The position numbers and the translations under genes are program-made. Source: Lachnospiraceae bacterium (GTDB lineage: Bacteria; Bacillota; Clostridia; Lachnospirales; Lachnospiraceae). Taken from it: a stretch of DNA of 64,000 nt. The notes beneath the pieces are model-generated. The model searched no databases and was not told the origin of the DNA. It saw only the letters and a program-made list of their open reading frames with translations. Shown here piece after piece: positions 16,901 through 25,100 of this stretch (its first letter is position 1; every line of letters starts with the position of its first letter). Where the stretch lies: contig JAGACK010000014.1 of NCBI GenBank assembly GCA_017614155.1, positions 1 through 64,000 on the forward strand, written 5' to 3'.

Positions 16901-18465
16901 TCAGACAAAGATACTGCAGTATCCAGTGAGACCATACAGCTCCCTGCAAGGGTGGTATTTCCGGATAACTCTTTGGCAAGCTGACCGCTTCCGGGAATGA
17001 AATCGGTTGAAGCGCTGTCAAGTCCCTTATATATCTTTATGTTGTATGCCGTATTTGTTTTTTCAGTAACAAAGGAAACAGCTTTTAACAGTTCGCTGCC
17101 TTTTGCGGTAAACACATTGGCGCATACAACACGATCCTTGAGAATACCGTCTGTATCGTCGAAATATCCGGAACTTTGCATGGTGCCGTCATACTGATAG
17201 TTATGATCGTAGTTATCGGCCATGTCATATTCAGCTGCATAGCCCTTTGACCCTATGCTCGTGTTTTCATAGGACATCCAGAAGTATCCATCGTAGCTTT
17301 GATTGTCCGCGTAGGAACCGTCTCTCCAGCTGTTTCTGATAAGCCAGGCGCCGTCATGCTCAGGTCTGTTGCCTGAAACAAAGTTTTCTCTTGAAAAACC
17401 GTCATCCCAGCCAACGGCCAGGACTGCGTGATTGGTTGTTCCATAGTCGACCGGATCATAAAAGGCATTGGTTGCTTCGTTGTATATATCACCGGTTGCA
17501 CCGCCTTCTAAGCTGTCCGGGGCATAGTAGTATATCCCGACCGCTCCGTTTTTTTGTATCATCTGCTTGACTTTATCCCGGTCTTCTCCGGCTTCCTTCA
17601 TGTTTACCCATTTGAAATCATTCAGATGCACCCGGTCATACAGATAGGCATATTCAGAGGGAAGAATTTCCGGCAGTGATTCAAAGCTTGAAGGATAGGC
17701 CAGATCCCCGTCATCATCCGCGGCTCCCTTCCACGAAGCCAGTATATTCTGCGCAAGCAGCATGCTGCCGCCGGCATCCAGATAGTTTTCATTGGTCGGA
17801 TCATCCGGGTTCAGCATGTTTATATCTCCCTCTGTTCCGCCCAGAGGATCCGTTACTGTATGATAGGAAAAATAAGCCAGCTGCAGCTCGGAAAGATTCA
17901 GTTCCGGATCAGTGATCAGACCCTTTTTCCTTACATTTATCTCGGCAGCGCCCAATGTCGCCATGGCCCAGCAGCTTCCGAAAGGAGACTGTTTTCTCAA
18001 AGGCGGCATGTAGTCCTTGAAATCTTCATATTTCCAGGATGTGGGAAGATCCGCGCCGGCTGCGGGCTCTGCGCCTTCAGGATACACCGAGATGCTTTCC
18101 GCATAGTTTTCTCCCTTGACAGCCCTGTAGTTGCGGGTTGGCATATCAGCCCCGGTATCGGTTGAAGATCCGTTTTCTGATACTGCGGAAGAGTTTTCCG
18201 AAACGCCTGCTGTTCTGTTTCCGCTTTCCGAAGCAGCATCCGCCGGTGTTTCATCTGCAGATATTTCTCCTGTCAAAGCTTCGTCCGCCGGTGTTTCACC
18301 CGATATGGTCTGTCCCGGGACAGCACCCGAAGAAACGATATCGGAAGGAGCAGGATCGTCAGGGCTCTCCGTTCCGAATGCAAAGGCGCATTGCGAGATC
18401 ACCATGGCAAATGCCAGAAACAGGCCGGTCTGTCTGCGGATCATTTTTTTTCTCATTTTTTTCAT
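13915..18465 (-). CDS. giant secreted C1 (papain-type) peptidase with repeat domains
   Basis: 1516 aa. Signal peptide (1-~32), low-complexity Ser/Ala/Glu linker (33-110), then a papain-like peptidase: Gln159 and catalytic Cys165 in RKQSPFGSCWAMA, His346 in TTNHAVLAVGWDD and Asn378 in IRNSW. All four active residues are present. A jelly-roll, lectin-like region follows. The C-terminal ~900 residues contain many Ig-like repeats marked by YSDNKNAG-type turns (YTGK...YSxNxNAG...G.Y.G) and a cysteine-paired module (YCTDCG, HVCSLCG). It is probably a surface or secreted protease acting on host or competitor proteins. GGGGGAG lies upstream of its ATG. Confidence 0.88.
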   Translation of the reverse strand: MKKMRKKMIRRQTGLFLAFAMVISQCAFAFGTESPDDPAPSDIVSSGAVPGQTISGETPADEALTGEISADETPADAASESGNRTAGVSENSSAVSENGSSTDTGADMPTRNYRAVKGENYAESISVYPEGAEPAAGADLPTSWKYEDFKDYMPPLRKQSPFGSCWAMATLGAAEINVRKKGLITDPELNLSELQLAYFSYHTVTDPLGGTEGDINMLNPDDPTNENYLDAGGSMLLAQNILASWKGAADDDGDLAYPSSFESLPEILPSEYAYLYDRVHLNDFKWVNMKEAGEDRDKVKQMIQKNGAVGIYYYAPDSLEGGATGDIYNEATNAFYDPVDYGTTNHAVLAVGWDDGFSRENFVSGNRPEHDGAWLIRNSWRDGSYADNQSYDGYFWMSYENTSIGSKGYAAEYDMADNYDHNYQYDGTMQSSGYFDDTDGILKDRVVCANVFTAKGSELLKAVSFVTEKTNTAYNIKIYKGLDSASTDFIPGSGQLAKELSGNTTLAGSCMVSLDTAVSLSENERYAVCVELEKKGCPGVSMACEGRVYDPRAWYFCLPSAKPGQSFSLENDEWVDFGVKEGLNFRIKAFTDDAAAPPQEQIDLSSAEISVNDVTYTGKAMTPQVMVKKDGKYLRVTSADAVITYSNNVNAGTASVNIRAKDGSARFAGEKSLNFKVKPAYLSASVFSLIHKSVIYPNAYAGFKTVIPMSEIVQHYILSFNGTRLERGRDYEAIDCTDSDFADVSDNDMRTDLQYFSLKGKDGSNFQGTKQVPFSSDPTTLSSSDLYFTGIDGITKFYYGASANIAEAVYDHGRPVTPEISLKNSSRGDLIKDVDYEIVGYSDNTDAGDNAKVTVRGINNYTDEKTYTFSIKPSVSDCSHLHTQIKYKREAMCTVRSYSGDLYCTDCGILLKKGTEGSTDPSRHDYRETLLVSPSYTEDGLTEHVCSLCGHTYASPIPKKGGEADHNELMKDISGISGDAIDVSTETKTDAGGNEITTTVTRIGGSEVESVTKNAASGKTTVSSKIWAGGIEPSYVYTGKNIIPSLHLYDGTKKLTSKDYSVKYSDNKNAGNALATITFKGNYSKTGKMTVSFCIAPAELGKDVIAENIAITAGGKPKPVLRMVSTGKKQKASLFTVSCDGDTGKAGTYDAYITSSDKNYTGTAGISLTVVSDSKKMLSSGKGTVTPKKYAYTGSEIIPAQNAYRLTVKGRTLAIGRDYTVTEVINNINPGTATVVFTALPGNPDGYAGSVEGTFTITGKRRLTEGGDFAYEYSTKEPFVKGGVKPFVTVRDRGAVLKKGSDYTLSYTDNKNPGEASVTVKGKGNYSGSVVLKFTIEKSSISDKEITVIAADTPAGRGGYKKPKVSIIDRNGKKLSSSDYSTGQVTVPSDPSKESTIPVSGSGAYTGQVNAAFRYYESGRGIGSAKITGKIPYQTYTGKPVTLSRNDLAGIFRLNGRELVPGEDFAILSYSDNQNSGTGKVTVKGINALAGTRTAAFKIVQKSGTCKGALVGGNWR

Positions 18466-18676
18466 ATGGATATTATCTCCCCCATAGCTTACGGATCATT
18501 GTTTCCCTGATATTTTACTATATCCATGTACCCTGAAACAACCGTTATATGTACCCTGCGGCATGATTGTGAGATGATGTTCGGAGTGATATAATAAGAA
18601 CCTGCTTGTGCCGCATCCGAAGCAGAGCAGTTTGAGGCATGGGACAGAAAAAAACAGACAAGGGGAATTTGGGAAG

Positions 18677-21631
18677 ATGAAAAAAATACGAAACCGGATA
18701 GTGTTGGGCGTCTTAACGGCGCTGCTTCTTGCAGCGGGTGTCGTCACCGTGCTGGCGTCGGAGTGCGGCGATGAAAAGAAGCTGAAGTCGCTGATGGAGA
18801 AAAATGATCTCTATGTACAGGAGGGTGTTTTCAGGGAATTTGATACCGTAAAACTGGCATCCGAGGGCAAGCTTTTAAGCTGCTTTGGAAACAATGCGGG
18901 ATCTGCCTATCTGGTATTTGATATGCCGGCAAGCCCGGAGCAGAATACATCCTTAGGTTCAAAGGAGATGGGCTGGCCTGATGAAAAGGCTACGAAATAT
19001 GACGATCTGAAGGTTGAAAACTATCCTTCAAATCCGTACTTCGCGCCGGGAGGCTGGGAATACAAGCTGCGTCAGGATGAGTCGATCGTCCTTATCACAA
19101 AGCTTCCCGAAAAATGCAAGTATTATTCATTTATCAATTATCTCATGTTTGCCGAGAACAAGCCCGGGAAGGATTACACAAAGATATCCGGCATGTTTTC
19201 TGCGGGAAACGAGGAGAGCGGCATCTACCATCCGATCTTCGGTTCCATCGGGAACTCCCTGAACATGACAAACATAAAGCACAGCGGCAGCAGTGAGTTT
19301 GGCACCGAGGCGGTCATCGTCATAGGCGCAAATAAAAATGTGAATGACCAGGTCATTGATTTCCTCAAAGAGTCGGGATTTGACGAGGGGATGATCAATG
19401 TGATGCCTATACCGGCCGAAACCTACAAAATGGGACTTGAAAAGGGAGCGGATACCTTCTCCTTCCTTCAGAGAGTTTCACAGCCGGAGGATAAAGAGGC
19501 CTACGAGGATTACCTCAAAAATATTTCCAAAAACTCCACCCTTTACAGGGTAACACCCAAAAAAGAGGTTTCAGAGGATCCCTACAGGAATGAAAGGGTC
19601 ATCCCGAGGGGAACAGGAGAGCATGAGTCTGCAGACTTAAAGGATGCGGAGCAGACGCTTGATTCCATCCGGAGCTCACTTCTGGAAAAGTATTCAAAGG
19701 ATTATGAGGCTGAGGAGCTTTCGTGTGAGATAGCCGTTCCCGAGGGACTGACGGCCTACTATACCGACTTTAACGCAAAGGGCGACAACAGGGATGCGAT
19801 GTATCTGATGACTCCGGAATTCACGCTTGATTCCGATGAGGATTTCGTTGTTACCTACGGTGTCAATCATACGGCAGCGGGCAAGGGCATTTATTCCAAT
19901 GCGGTACTCTACGCGAAGCCCATGCTGAACGGCGTGACCAGCATCTATGATTCCCTTTACGAAGGCACAGCAAAGGACTGGCTGCCTTCGGATAATAAGG
20001 ACGCCGACAAGTACTATGTCTACAAGATGGCGCGTACGCAGATGGATGAGAATACCGCGCTGATCCCTTATTCCACGGGAAATGAGCAGGGTAAGTATTA
20101 TGGAGTGGATAACGGAAATCCGGTGCTTGTGGCTTTCAGGTCCTATCTTGAAGATACAGGGACGGGCGCGTCTTACTACGAGGTGGTCTATGACCGTGTC
20201 ATCGTCTTCCATAAAAAGAAACAGGAAGCGGCAGAAAAGACCGGATATATCGACAATTCCGATGAATTAAAGGCTTCTCTTGAGAAAGCGGATTTTCAGG
20301 TTCAGGACGGGAAGCTCTATCCGTTCGATACATTAAAGCTTGCGTCGGAGGGAAAGCTTCTTACCTGCTTCGGAAACAATGCGGGTTCTGATTATCTGAT
20401 ACTTGATCTCCCCGATGCTCCGGATCAGAAGGTGCCGAATCCGTTCTTTGCGCCCGAGGGCATGCATTTCAAGCTCCGTCAGGACGAAGCGGTGGTGGTA
20501 GTGACAAAGCTTGCGGATCCCTGCAAGTACTGGTCTTTTATTACCTATGACATGTTCTCAAAGCAGAAAGAGGGCAAGGATTACTCAAAAGAAAAGGGCT
20601 TTTTCGGCATAGGAGATGAGGAGACAGGGCTTTATCATACGATCTTCGGCTCGATCGGAGCCCCGGTTGATATGCTGAATGCAAAGCACAGCGGTGACAG
20701 CGCCTTCGGAACGACGGCAGTGATCGTCATGTGCGCAAATAAGGATGTGAAGGAGCAGGTGGTCAAATGTCTTGATGAGGCCGGATACCCTGAGAGCATG
20801 GTAAATGTGATGGAGATTCCTGCCGATGTCTATGACATGGGACTTGAAAAGGGAAAGGATACCTTCAGTCTCTTCGGACGCATTTCCCAGCCCGAGGACA
20901 GGGATGCATATGATAAATACATTGATGACCTTTCCGAAAATTCCTGTGTCTTCCGTGTCACACCAAAAAAGGAAGTCAAAAAGAATACCTTTGGGGTCAT
21001 GCAGCTTGTTCCGCGCGGAGACGGTATCCATGAGGCTGCCCGTGTTGACAGCTGCACGGAAAACCTCGACGGAATCAGAAATAACCTGATAAAGAAATAT
21101 TCCGGTGAGTATGACTATGAAGAGCTGACCACCGAGATCGGCATCATTGACGGACTTACAGCTTATACAAATGATGTCAATGCAAACGGGGATGTCCATG
21201 ACGCGGCATATCTGTTTTCGCCCGATTTCAAGCTGACAAGCGATGAGGATTTCGTGGTGGTCTACGGAGTGAATCATCATACGACGAACAAGGCGCATTA
21301 TTTCAATGCCGTGCTCCATGCCCGTCCGATGCTGAACGGGGTCTGCACCGTATTTGACTCGATGCTTTCGGGCAGCGCGGACGAGTATCTGCCAAAGAAA
21401 ACCTCGGGCGACGACCAGTTCTATGTCTACAAGATGGCGCGAAAGAAGATGGATGATACTACCGAGACCATCCCTTATTCCACAGGTAACAGCCAGGGCA
21501 AGTTCTACGGAGTGGACAACGACAGCCCGGTGTTTGTATTATTCAGGATCTACCTTGACGAGACAGGCGTCGGAGCTTCCTACTACGAGCTCGCAAACGA
21601 CAGGGTCATGGTCTTCCACAAGAAGGAATAA
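18677..21631 (+). CDS. secreted protein with internal tandem duplication
   Basis: 984 aa. ATG 18677 is chosen over 18608 because MKKIRNRIVLGVLTALLLAA is a clear signal peptide. Two ~470-residue units follow (about 25-515 and 535-984). Conserved blocks appear in the same order: KLLSCFGNNAGS/KLLTCFGNNAGS, FAPGG/FAPEG with KLRQDE, YHPIFGSIG/YHTIFGSIG, and IPYSTGN-QGK-YGVDN, then YYE with VFHKK. The second unit lacks a ~25-residue insert. No known enzyme motif was recognised and no sorting signal is at the C-terminus. surE follows 4 bp after the stop, so they are co-transcribed. Function unknown. Confidence 0.8.
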   Translation: MKKIRNRIVLGVLTALLLAAGVVTVLASECGDEKKLKSLMEKNDLYVQEGVFREFDTVKLASEGKLLSCFGNNAGSAYLVFDMPASPEQNTSLGSKEMGWPDEKATKYDDLKVENYPSNPYFAPGGWEYKLRQDESIVLITKLPEKCKYYSFINYLMFAENKPGKDYTKISGMFSAGNEESGIYHPIFGSIGNSLNMTNIKHSGSSEFGTEAVIVIGANKNVNDQVIDFLKESGFDEGMINVMPIPAETYKMGLEKGADTFSFLQRVSQPEDKEAYEDYLKNISKNSTLYRVTPKKEVSEDPYRNERVIPRGTGEHESADLKDAEQTLDSIRSSLLEKYSKDYEAEELSCEIAVPEGLTAYYTDFNAKGDNRDAMYLMTPEFTLDSDEDFVVTYGVNHTAAGKGIYSNAVLYAKPMLNGVTSIYDSLYEGTAKDWLPSDNKDADKYYVYKMARTQMDENTALIPYSTGNEQGKYYGVDNGNPVLVAFRSYLEDTGTGASYYEVVYDRVIVFHKKKQEAAEKTGYIDNSDELKASLEKADFQVQDGKLYPFDTLKLASEGKLLTCFGNNAGSDYLILDLPDAPDQKVPNPFFAPEGMHFKLRQDEAVVVVTKLADPCKYWSFITYDMFSKQKEGKDYSKEKGFFGIGDEETGLYHTIFGSIGAPVDMLNAKHSGDSAFGTTAVIVMCANKDVKEQVVKCLDEAGYPESMVNVMEIPADVYDMGLEKGKDTFSLFGRISQPEDRDAYDKYIDDLSENSCVFRVTPKKEVKKNTFGVMQLVPRGDGIHEAARVDSCTENLDGIRNNLIKKYSGEYDYEELTTEIGIIDGLTAYTNDVNANGDVHDAAYLFSPDFKLTSDEDFVVVYGVNHHTTNKAHYFNAVLHARPMLNGVCTVFDSMLSGSADEYLPKKTSGDDQFYVYKMARKKMDDTTETIPYSTGNSQGKFYGVDNDSPVFVLFRIYLDETGVGASYYELANDRVMVFHKKE

Positions 21632-21635
21632 CCAT

Positions 21636-22352
21636 ATGAAAACAATCCTTATCACAAATGATGACGGTATTGAGTCGGACGGCTTGAAAAGGCTTGTATG
21701 TGCGGCTAAAAAACACGGGCAGATCTGGGTGGTGGCTCCGGCAAAGCAGTGCAGCGCGCTGTCGCACAGCATCACCATCAGGCATTCGCTTGAGATACAT
21801 CCGTATGACTTTCCGGAGGAAGGCGTGCAGGCCTTTACCTGCTCGGGTACTCCGGGAGACTGCGTGAGGGTAGGAAGCCTTGCCGTGATGCCGCGGCGCC
21901 CGGATGTGGTGCTTTCCGGGATCAATTACGGCTATAACATGGCGACCGACATCCAGTATTCCGCAACCGCGGGAGCGGCTTTTGAAGCAGAATTCCAGGG
22001 ATATCCCGCGATCGCTCTTTCGGAGGGCGCATGCGACTGCCATGAGGTCACGGACAGATATCTTGATGAGATACTCGAAGAACTGATAGGAGAGCCCTAT
22101 ATCGAGGGGCGGATAATAAATGTGAACTTTCCGGGCTGTCCGCTGTCAGAGTGCAAAGGAGTTTTAAGGGACAGAAAGGTCTCAAGGCTGGCTTATTACA
22201 AGGATCATTACAATGTAGTAAAAAAACTCCCCGACGGAGGAGTCGAGGTCATGATCGAGGGCGTTCATGTGCCGGTAAAGGAAGAAGGCACCGATTACGG
22301 AGCCATCCTCGAGGGCTTTGTTTCGATCGGATATGTCGGCAACATAGTATAG
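21636..22352 (+). CDS. surE: 5'-nucleotidase SurE
   Basis: 238 aa, close to the normal ~250. SurE dephosphorylates nucleoside monophosphates with a divalent metal. The N-terminal metal-binding ILITNDDGIESDG motif, VVAPAKQCSALSHSI (active-site loop with the conserved Ser) and VLSGINYGYN are present. The AGAAGGA site lies inside the end of the preceding gene and ATG 21636 is 4 bp after its stop. The tandem hairpin array begins ~50 bp downstream and could end the transcript. Confidence 0.93.
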   Translation: MKTILITNDDGIESDGLKRLVCAAKKHGQIWVVAPAKQCSALSHSITIRHSLEIHPYDFPEEGVQAFTCSGTPGDCVRVGSLAVMPRRPDVVLSGINYGYNMATDIQYSATAGAAFEAEFQGYPAIALSEGACDCHEVTDRYLDEILEELIGEPYIEGRIINVNFPGCPLSECKGVLRDRKVSRLAYYKDHYNVVKKLPDGGVEVMIEGVHVPVKEEGTDYGAILEGFVSIGYVGNIV

Positions 22353-22400
22353 GAATCGGTGGAACCGTTCCTCAGGCTGGCTTGATTTGTCGCTTCAGCC

Positions 22401-22700
22401 CGAAAGGCATCGGATTTGTCAAAATCAGCAATTTCCGATGCCCGAACCGATGAATTTTCGGGTTCAGACAGCCCGAAAGGCATCGGATTTGGCAAAATCA
22501 GCAATTTCCGATGCCCGAACCGATGAATTTTCGGGTTCAGACAGCCCGAAAGGCATCGGATTTGGCAAAATCAGCGATTTCCGATGCCCGAACCAATGAT
22601 TTTCCGGGTTCAGACAGCCCGAAAGGCATCGGATTTGGCAAAATCAGCAATTTCCGATGCCCGAACCAATGATTTTCCGGGTTCAGACAGTATGAAAGGC
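22401..22700. repeat. 73-bp tandem hairpin array (four copies plus a partial)
   Basis: Copies start at 22401, 22474, 22547 and 22620, exactly 73 bp apart, with a broken fifth at 22693. Each carries GGCATCGGA and TCCGATGCC as 9-bp inverted arms around a ~19-nt loop, then a second imperfect hairpin (CCGAA/TTCGG). Copies differ by a few bases. There is no coding sense. The array lies between surE and the MacAB-like operon, so it could form several hairpins in RNA, or act as a termination or recombination site. Confidence 0.85.
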
Positions 22701-22722
22701 ATTGATCATCAGAAAAAAGTAC

Positions 22723-22750
22723 TTGAAAAATAAGAAAAATATGGTAATAT
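22723..22750 (+). promoter_or_regulatory. promoter of the MacAB-like export operon
   Basis: TTGAAA (22723-22728), 16-bp spacer, TAATAT (22745-22750). It is followed 8 bp later by the palindrome at 22758-22773. Confidence 0.55.
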
Positions 22751-22757
22751 GATTAAG

Positions 22758-22773
22758 GTTAGCAATTGCTAAC
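22758..22773. promoter_or_regulatory. 16-bp perfect palindrome, probable operator
   Basis: GTTAGCAATTGCTAAC is perfectly symmetric and lies just after the -10 box of the export operon promoter. Symmetric TTAGCAA..TTGCTAA sites are typical of MarR/SlyA-type repressors, which often control drug exporters. No such regulator gene was found in the window. Confidence 0.55.
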
Positions 22774-22789
22774 AGACGCAGTGCCTGAT

Positions 22790-22897
22790 GGAGACAGGGG
22801 AGACAGGGGGACGGTCCTATTGTCTCCTTCAGGCCGGAGTGAAACGGCTGGTCTATCAAACAGAAAAAGGAGACAATAGGACCGTCCCTCTGTCTCC
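22790..22897. repeat. dispersed GGAGAC..GTCTCC palindrome, inverted pair
   Basis: Two oppositely oriented copies (22790-22827 and 22869-22897) of a REP-like element with GGAGACA, a GGGGGACGGTCC or GGACCGTCCC core and TGTCTCC. They face each other around a ~40-nt loop and lie in the untranslated leader of the export operon. Confidence 0.75.
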
Positions 22898-22927
22898 ACG
22901 GCGTATTTGATTATACGGAGGTTTTTC

Positions 22928-24376
22928 ATGAAGGGCAAAAGGATCATCATAACAGCCGCCTCGGCAGCGGTACTTTTGGGAGCGGGGTTTGTACTGACGG
23001 CTTTTGTAGGAGGTCCGAAAAAATACAGCACTGACACTGCATCGGTAGGGAATGTGTCTGAAAATGTGGATGCGACGGGGGACGTACACGGTATGGAGAG
23101 TATGACATACTATTCAGAGGTGACGGCCCCCGTAAATTTTTACAGGCTGCATGTCGGAGATTATGTGAAAAAGGGCGAAAAAACGGTGGGCTACGACCTG
23201 TATGACCTGACGGCGAACTATGACAGGGCAGTGCTTTCATCAAAGGCTGCCGAAAATACCATGAACGGCCAGGTAAAGGAATCGGATACGAATCAGGCAA
23301 AGTTCAACAAGGCCTCATCCGATATCGATATTTACAGACAGAACTATGCCCTGTTCCGTCTGGCAAATGACTATGTGAATCAGGGGCAGTACCAGGAAAA
23401 CTGGGACATAAACTGCATCGCGGACGGTATCAACAAAAACCTGGCGCAAAAGAACGCCGATCTTGCAAACAAGACGATAGAACTTCAGAATGCCCAGGCA
23501 AAGCAGGATCAGAAAGAGATAGATTCTCTGACAAGCGACATAGAGGACCTGAATAAGGATATCGCAAATCTGAACAAGGATCTGGCCGGGCTTCCCCCGA
23601 CGACCCTTTCGCCGGAGGAATATGCCCAGACCGTGATAAACGGAAACTGGATGTCGGATATCATGAGGAACTGGACAGAGACAACGACTCTCAAAAACAC
23701 CTATGAGAACAAGATACTGAATTCCTATCAGAAGGATCAGCTTCAGAATAATTTTGAGCTTTCCGAGATCGGAGTGGAAAACGCGGCGGAGGATCTGGAA
23801 AAAGGAAAGGCGGGCGTGAACGCGCTCTACGACGGGATCGTGACCGAAAGCTTCATAGCAGACGGCACCGTGGTACCGAAGGGCGCGCCGCTTTTTACGA
23901 TGGAGAGCAGCGATGAGATGAAGGTCGATGTCGGGATATCGAAATATGACATCGGTAAGATCTCCAAAGACCAGAAATGCGAGATAGACATCGCGGGAAA
24001 TAAATACACCGGGAGCGTCTTTGAGATAAAGCGTTTTGCCGAGGCAAAAGATTCCGACAAGGCAAAGGTGACTGTATCCGTAAAGATCGACGAGCCTGAT
24101 GAAAAGGTGTATATAGGCCTCGAGGCGGATGTGACTATTTACACGGATGTCAGGGAAGGTGTTCTGACCATACCTTCGGAGGGCTGCTATGCCGATGATG
24201 ACGGGGACTACTGCTATACGATAGAGAACGGCAAGGTGTCAAAGAGGTATATCACTGTCGGAGCTGATTCCGGCGACAGGATCGAGGTCATCGAGGGACT
24301 TGAAAACGGAGCAGTCGTAATAACCGATGCCATCACCGATGACAGCGTCGGGAAAAAAGCGGAGAGCGCAAGATAA
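22928..24376 (+). CDS. HlyD/MacA-like membrane fusion protein
   Basis: 482 aa. One N-terminal membrane span (about 5-27), a lipoyl-like half (VTAPVNFYRLHVGDYVKKGEKTVG region), a long coiled coil (about 185-235, rich in Lys/Asp/Leu heptads), a second lipoyl half (YDGIVTESFIADGTVVPKGAPLF region) and a C-terminal beta-barrel domain. This is the adaptor of a MacAB-type export pump. CGGAGG precedes ATG 22928; the ATG 21 nt upstream has no site. The ATPase gene follows after 7 bp. In a Gram-positive it would link the permease to the wall rather than to an outer membrane channel. Confidence 0.88.
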   Translation: MKGKRIIITAASAAVLLGAGFVLTAFVGGPKKYSTDTASVGNVSENVDATGDVHGMESMTYYSEVTAPVNFYRLHVGDYVKKGEKTVGYDLYDLTANYDRAVLSSKAAENTMNGQVKESDTNQAKFNKASSDIDIYRQNYALFRLANDYVNQGQYQENWDINCIADGINKNLAQKNADLANKTIELQNAQAKQDQKEIDSLTSDIEDLNKDIANLNKDLAGLPPTTLSPEEYAQTVINGNWMSDIMRNWTETTTLKNTYENKILNSYQKDQLQNNFELSEIGVENAAEDLEKGKAGVNALYDGIVTESFIADGTVVPKGAPLFTMESSDEMKVDVGISKYDIGKISKDQKCEIDIAGNKYTGSVFEIKRFAEAKDSDKAKVTVSVKIDEPDEKVYIGLEADVTIYTDVREGVLTIPSEGCYADDDGDYCYTIENGKVSKRYITVGADSGDRIEVIEGLENGAVVITDAITDDSVGKKAESAR

Positions 24377-24383
24377 TAAGGAC

Positions 24384-25100
24384 ATGGCGGAAGAAAAGAA
24401 AGTACTCATCGAATTTAAGGATGTATGCAAAAAATATAATCAGGGCGAGAATGAATTCTATGCCCTCAGGGATGCAAATCTCACTATAGATGAGGGCGAG
24501 ATGGTAGTGATCCTCGGACCGTCGGGCGCGGGAAAGAGCACGCTGTTAAACCTTCTTGGCGGCATGGACAGCGCTTCGAGCGGTCATATCTATTTTGACG
24601 GAGAGGACCTGACCACCTTTTCGGATAATATGCTCACAAAGTACAGGGCCGAAAATGTGGGAGTAGTCTTTCAGTTCTACAATCTGATCCCCACACTCAC
24701 AGCCTATGAAAATGTTGCGCTGATGAAGGATATCAAAAGCGGAACGACGGACCCGAAGGAAGCACTTACGGCTGTAGGACTTGAAAGACACATGCATCAG
24801 TTCCCTTCACAGCTTTCAGGAGGCGAGCAGCAGCGTACCTCGATCGCAAGGGCCATCGCGAAGAACCCGCGGCTCCTGCTGTGCGACGAGCCGACCGGAG
24901 CTCTTGATACCGACACCGGAAAAGAAGTCCTCAAACTCCTGCAGGACATGAGCCGAAACAAAAAAAGGACAGTGGTGATGGTCACACACAACAGTTTTTT
25001 TGCTGATATCGCCGATACCGTTATCAGGGTCAAAAATGGCGGCATACGCTCGATCGATCACAATGAACATCCAAAGGATGCTGACGAGGTGAACTGGTAA
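24384..25100 (+). CDS. MacB-type ABC transporter ATP-binding protein
   Basis: 238 aa. Walker A GPSGAGKST, Q-loop in VVFQFYNLIPTLTAYENV, signature LSGGEQQR, Walker B LLLCDEPTGALD and the switch His in MVTHN are all intact. It belongs to the LolD/MacB/SalX group that works with FtsX-type permeases. ATG 24384 follows the adaptor stop closely and its own stop overlaps the permease start (TAATG). Probably exports peptides or antimicrobials. Confidence 0.94.
   Translation: MAEEKKVLIEFKDVCKKYNQGENEFYALRDANLTIDEGEMVVILGPSGAGKSTLLNLLGGMDSASSGHIYFDGEDLTTFSDNMLTKYRAENVGVVFQFYNLIPTLTAYENVALMKDIKSGTTDPKEALTAVGLERHMHQFPSQLSGGEQQRTSIARAIAKNPRLLLCDEPTGALDTDTGKEVLKLLQDMSRNKKRTVVMVTHNSFFADIADTVIRVKNGGIRSIDHNEHPKDADEVNW

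Noticed and set aside
22295..22599. ORFs of ~70-100 codons running through the 73-bp array
   Set aside because: They are frames through a hairpin repeat; the 73-bp period is not a multiple of three, so the peptide does not repeat.
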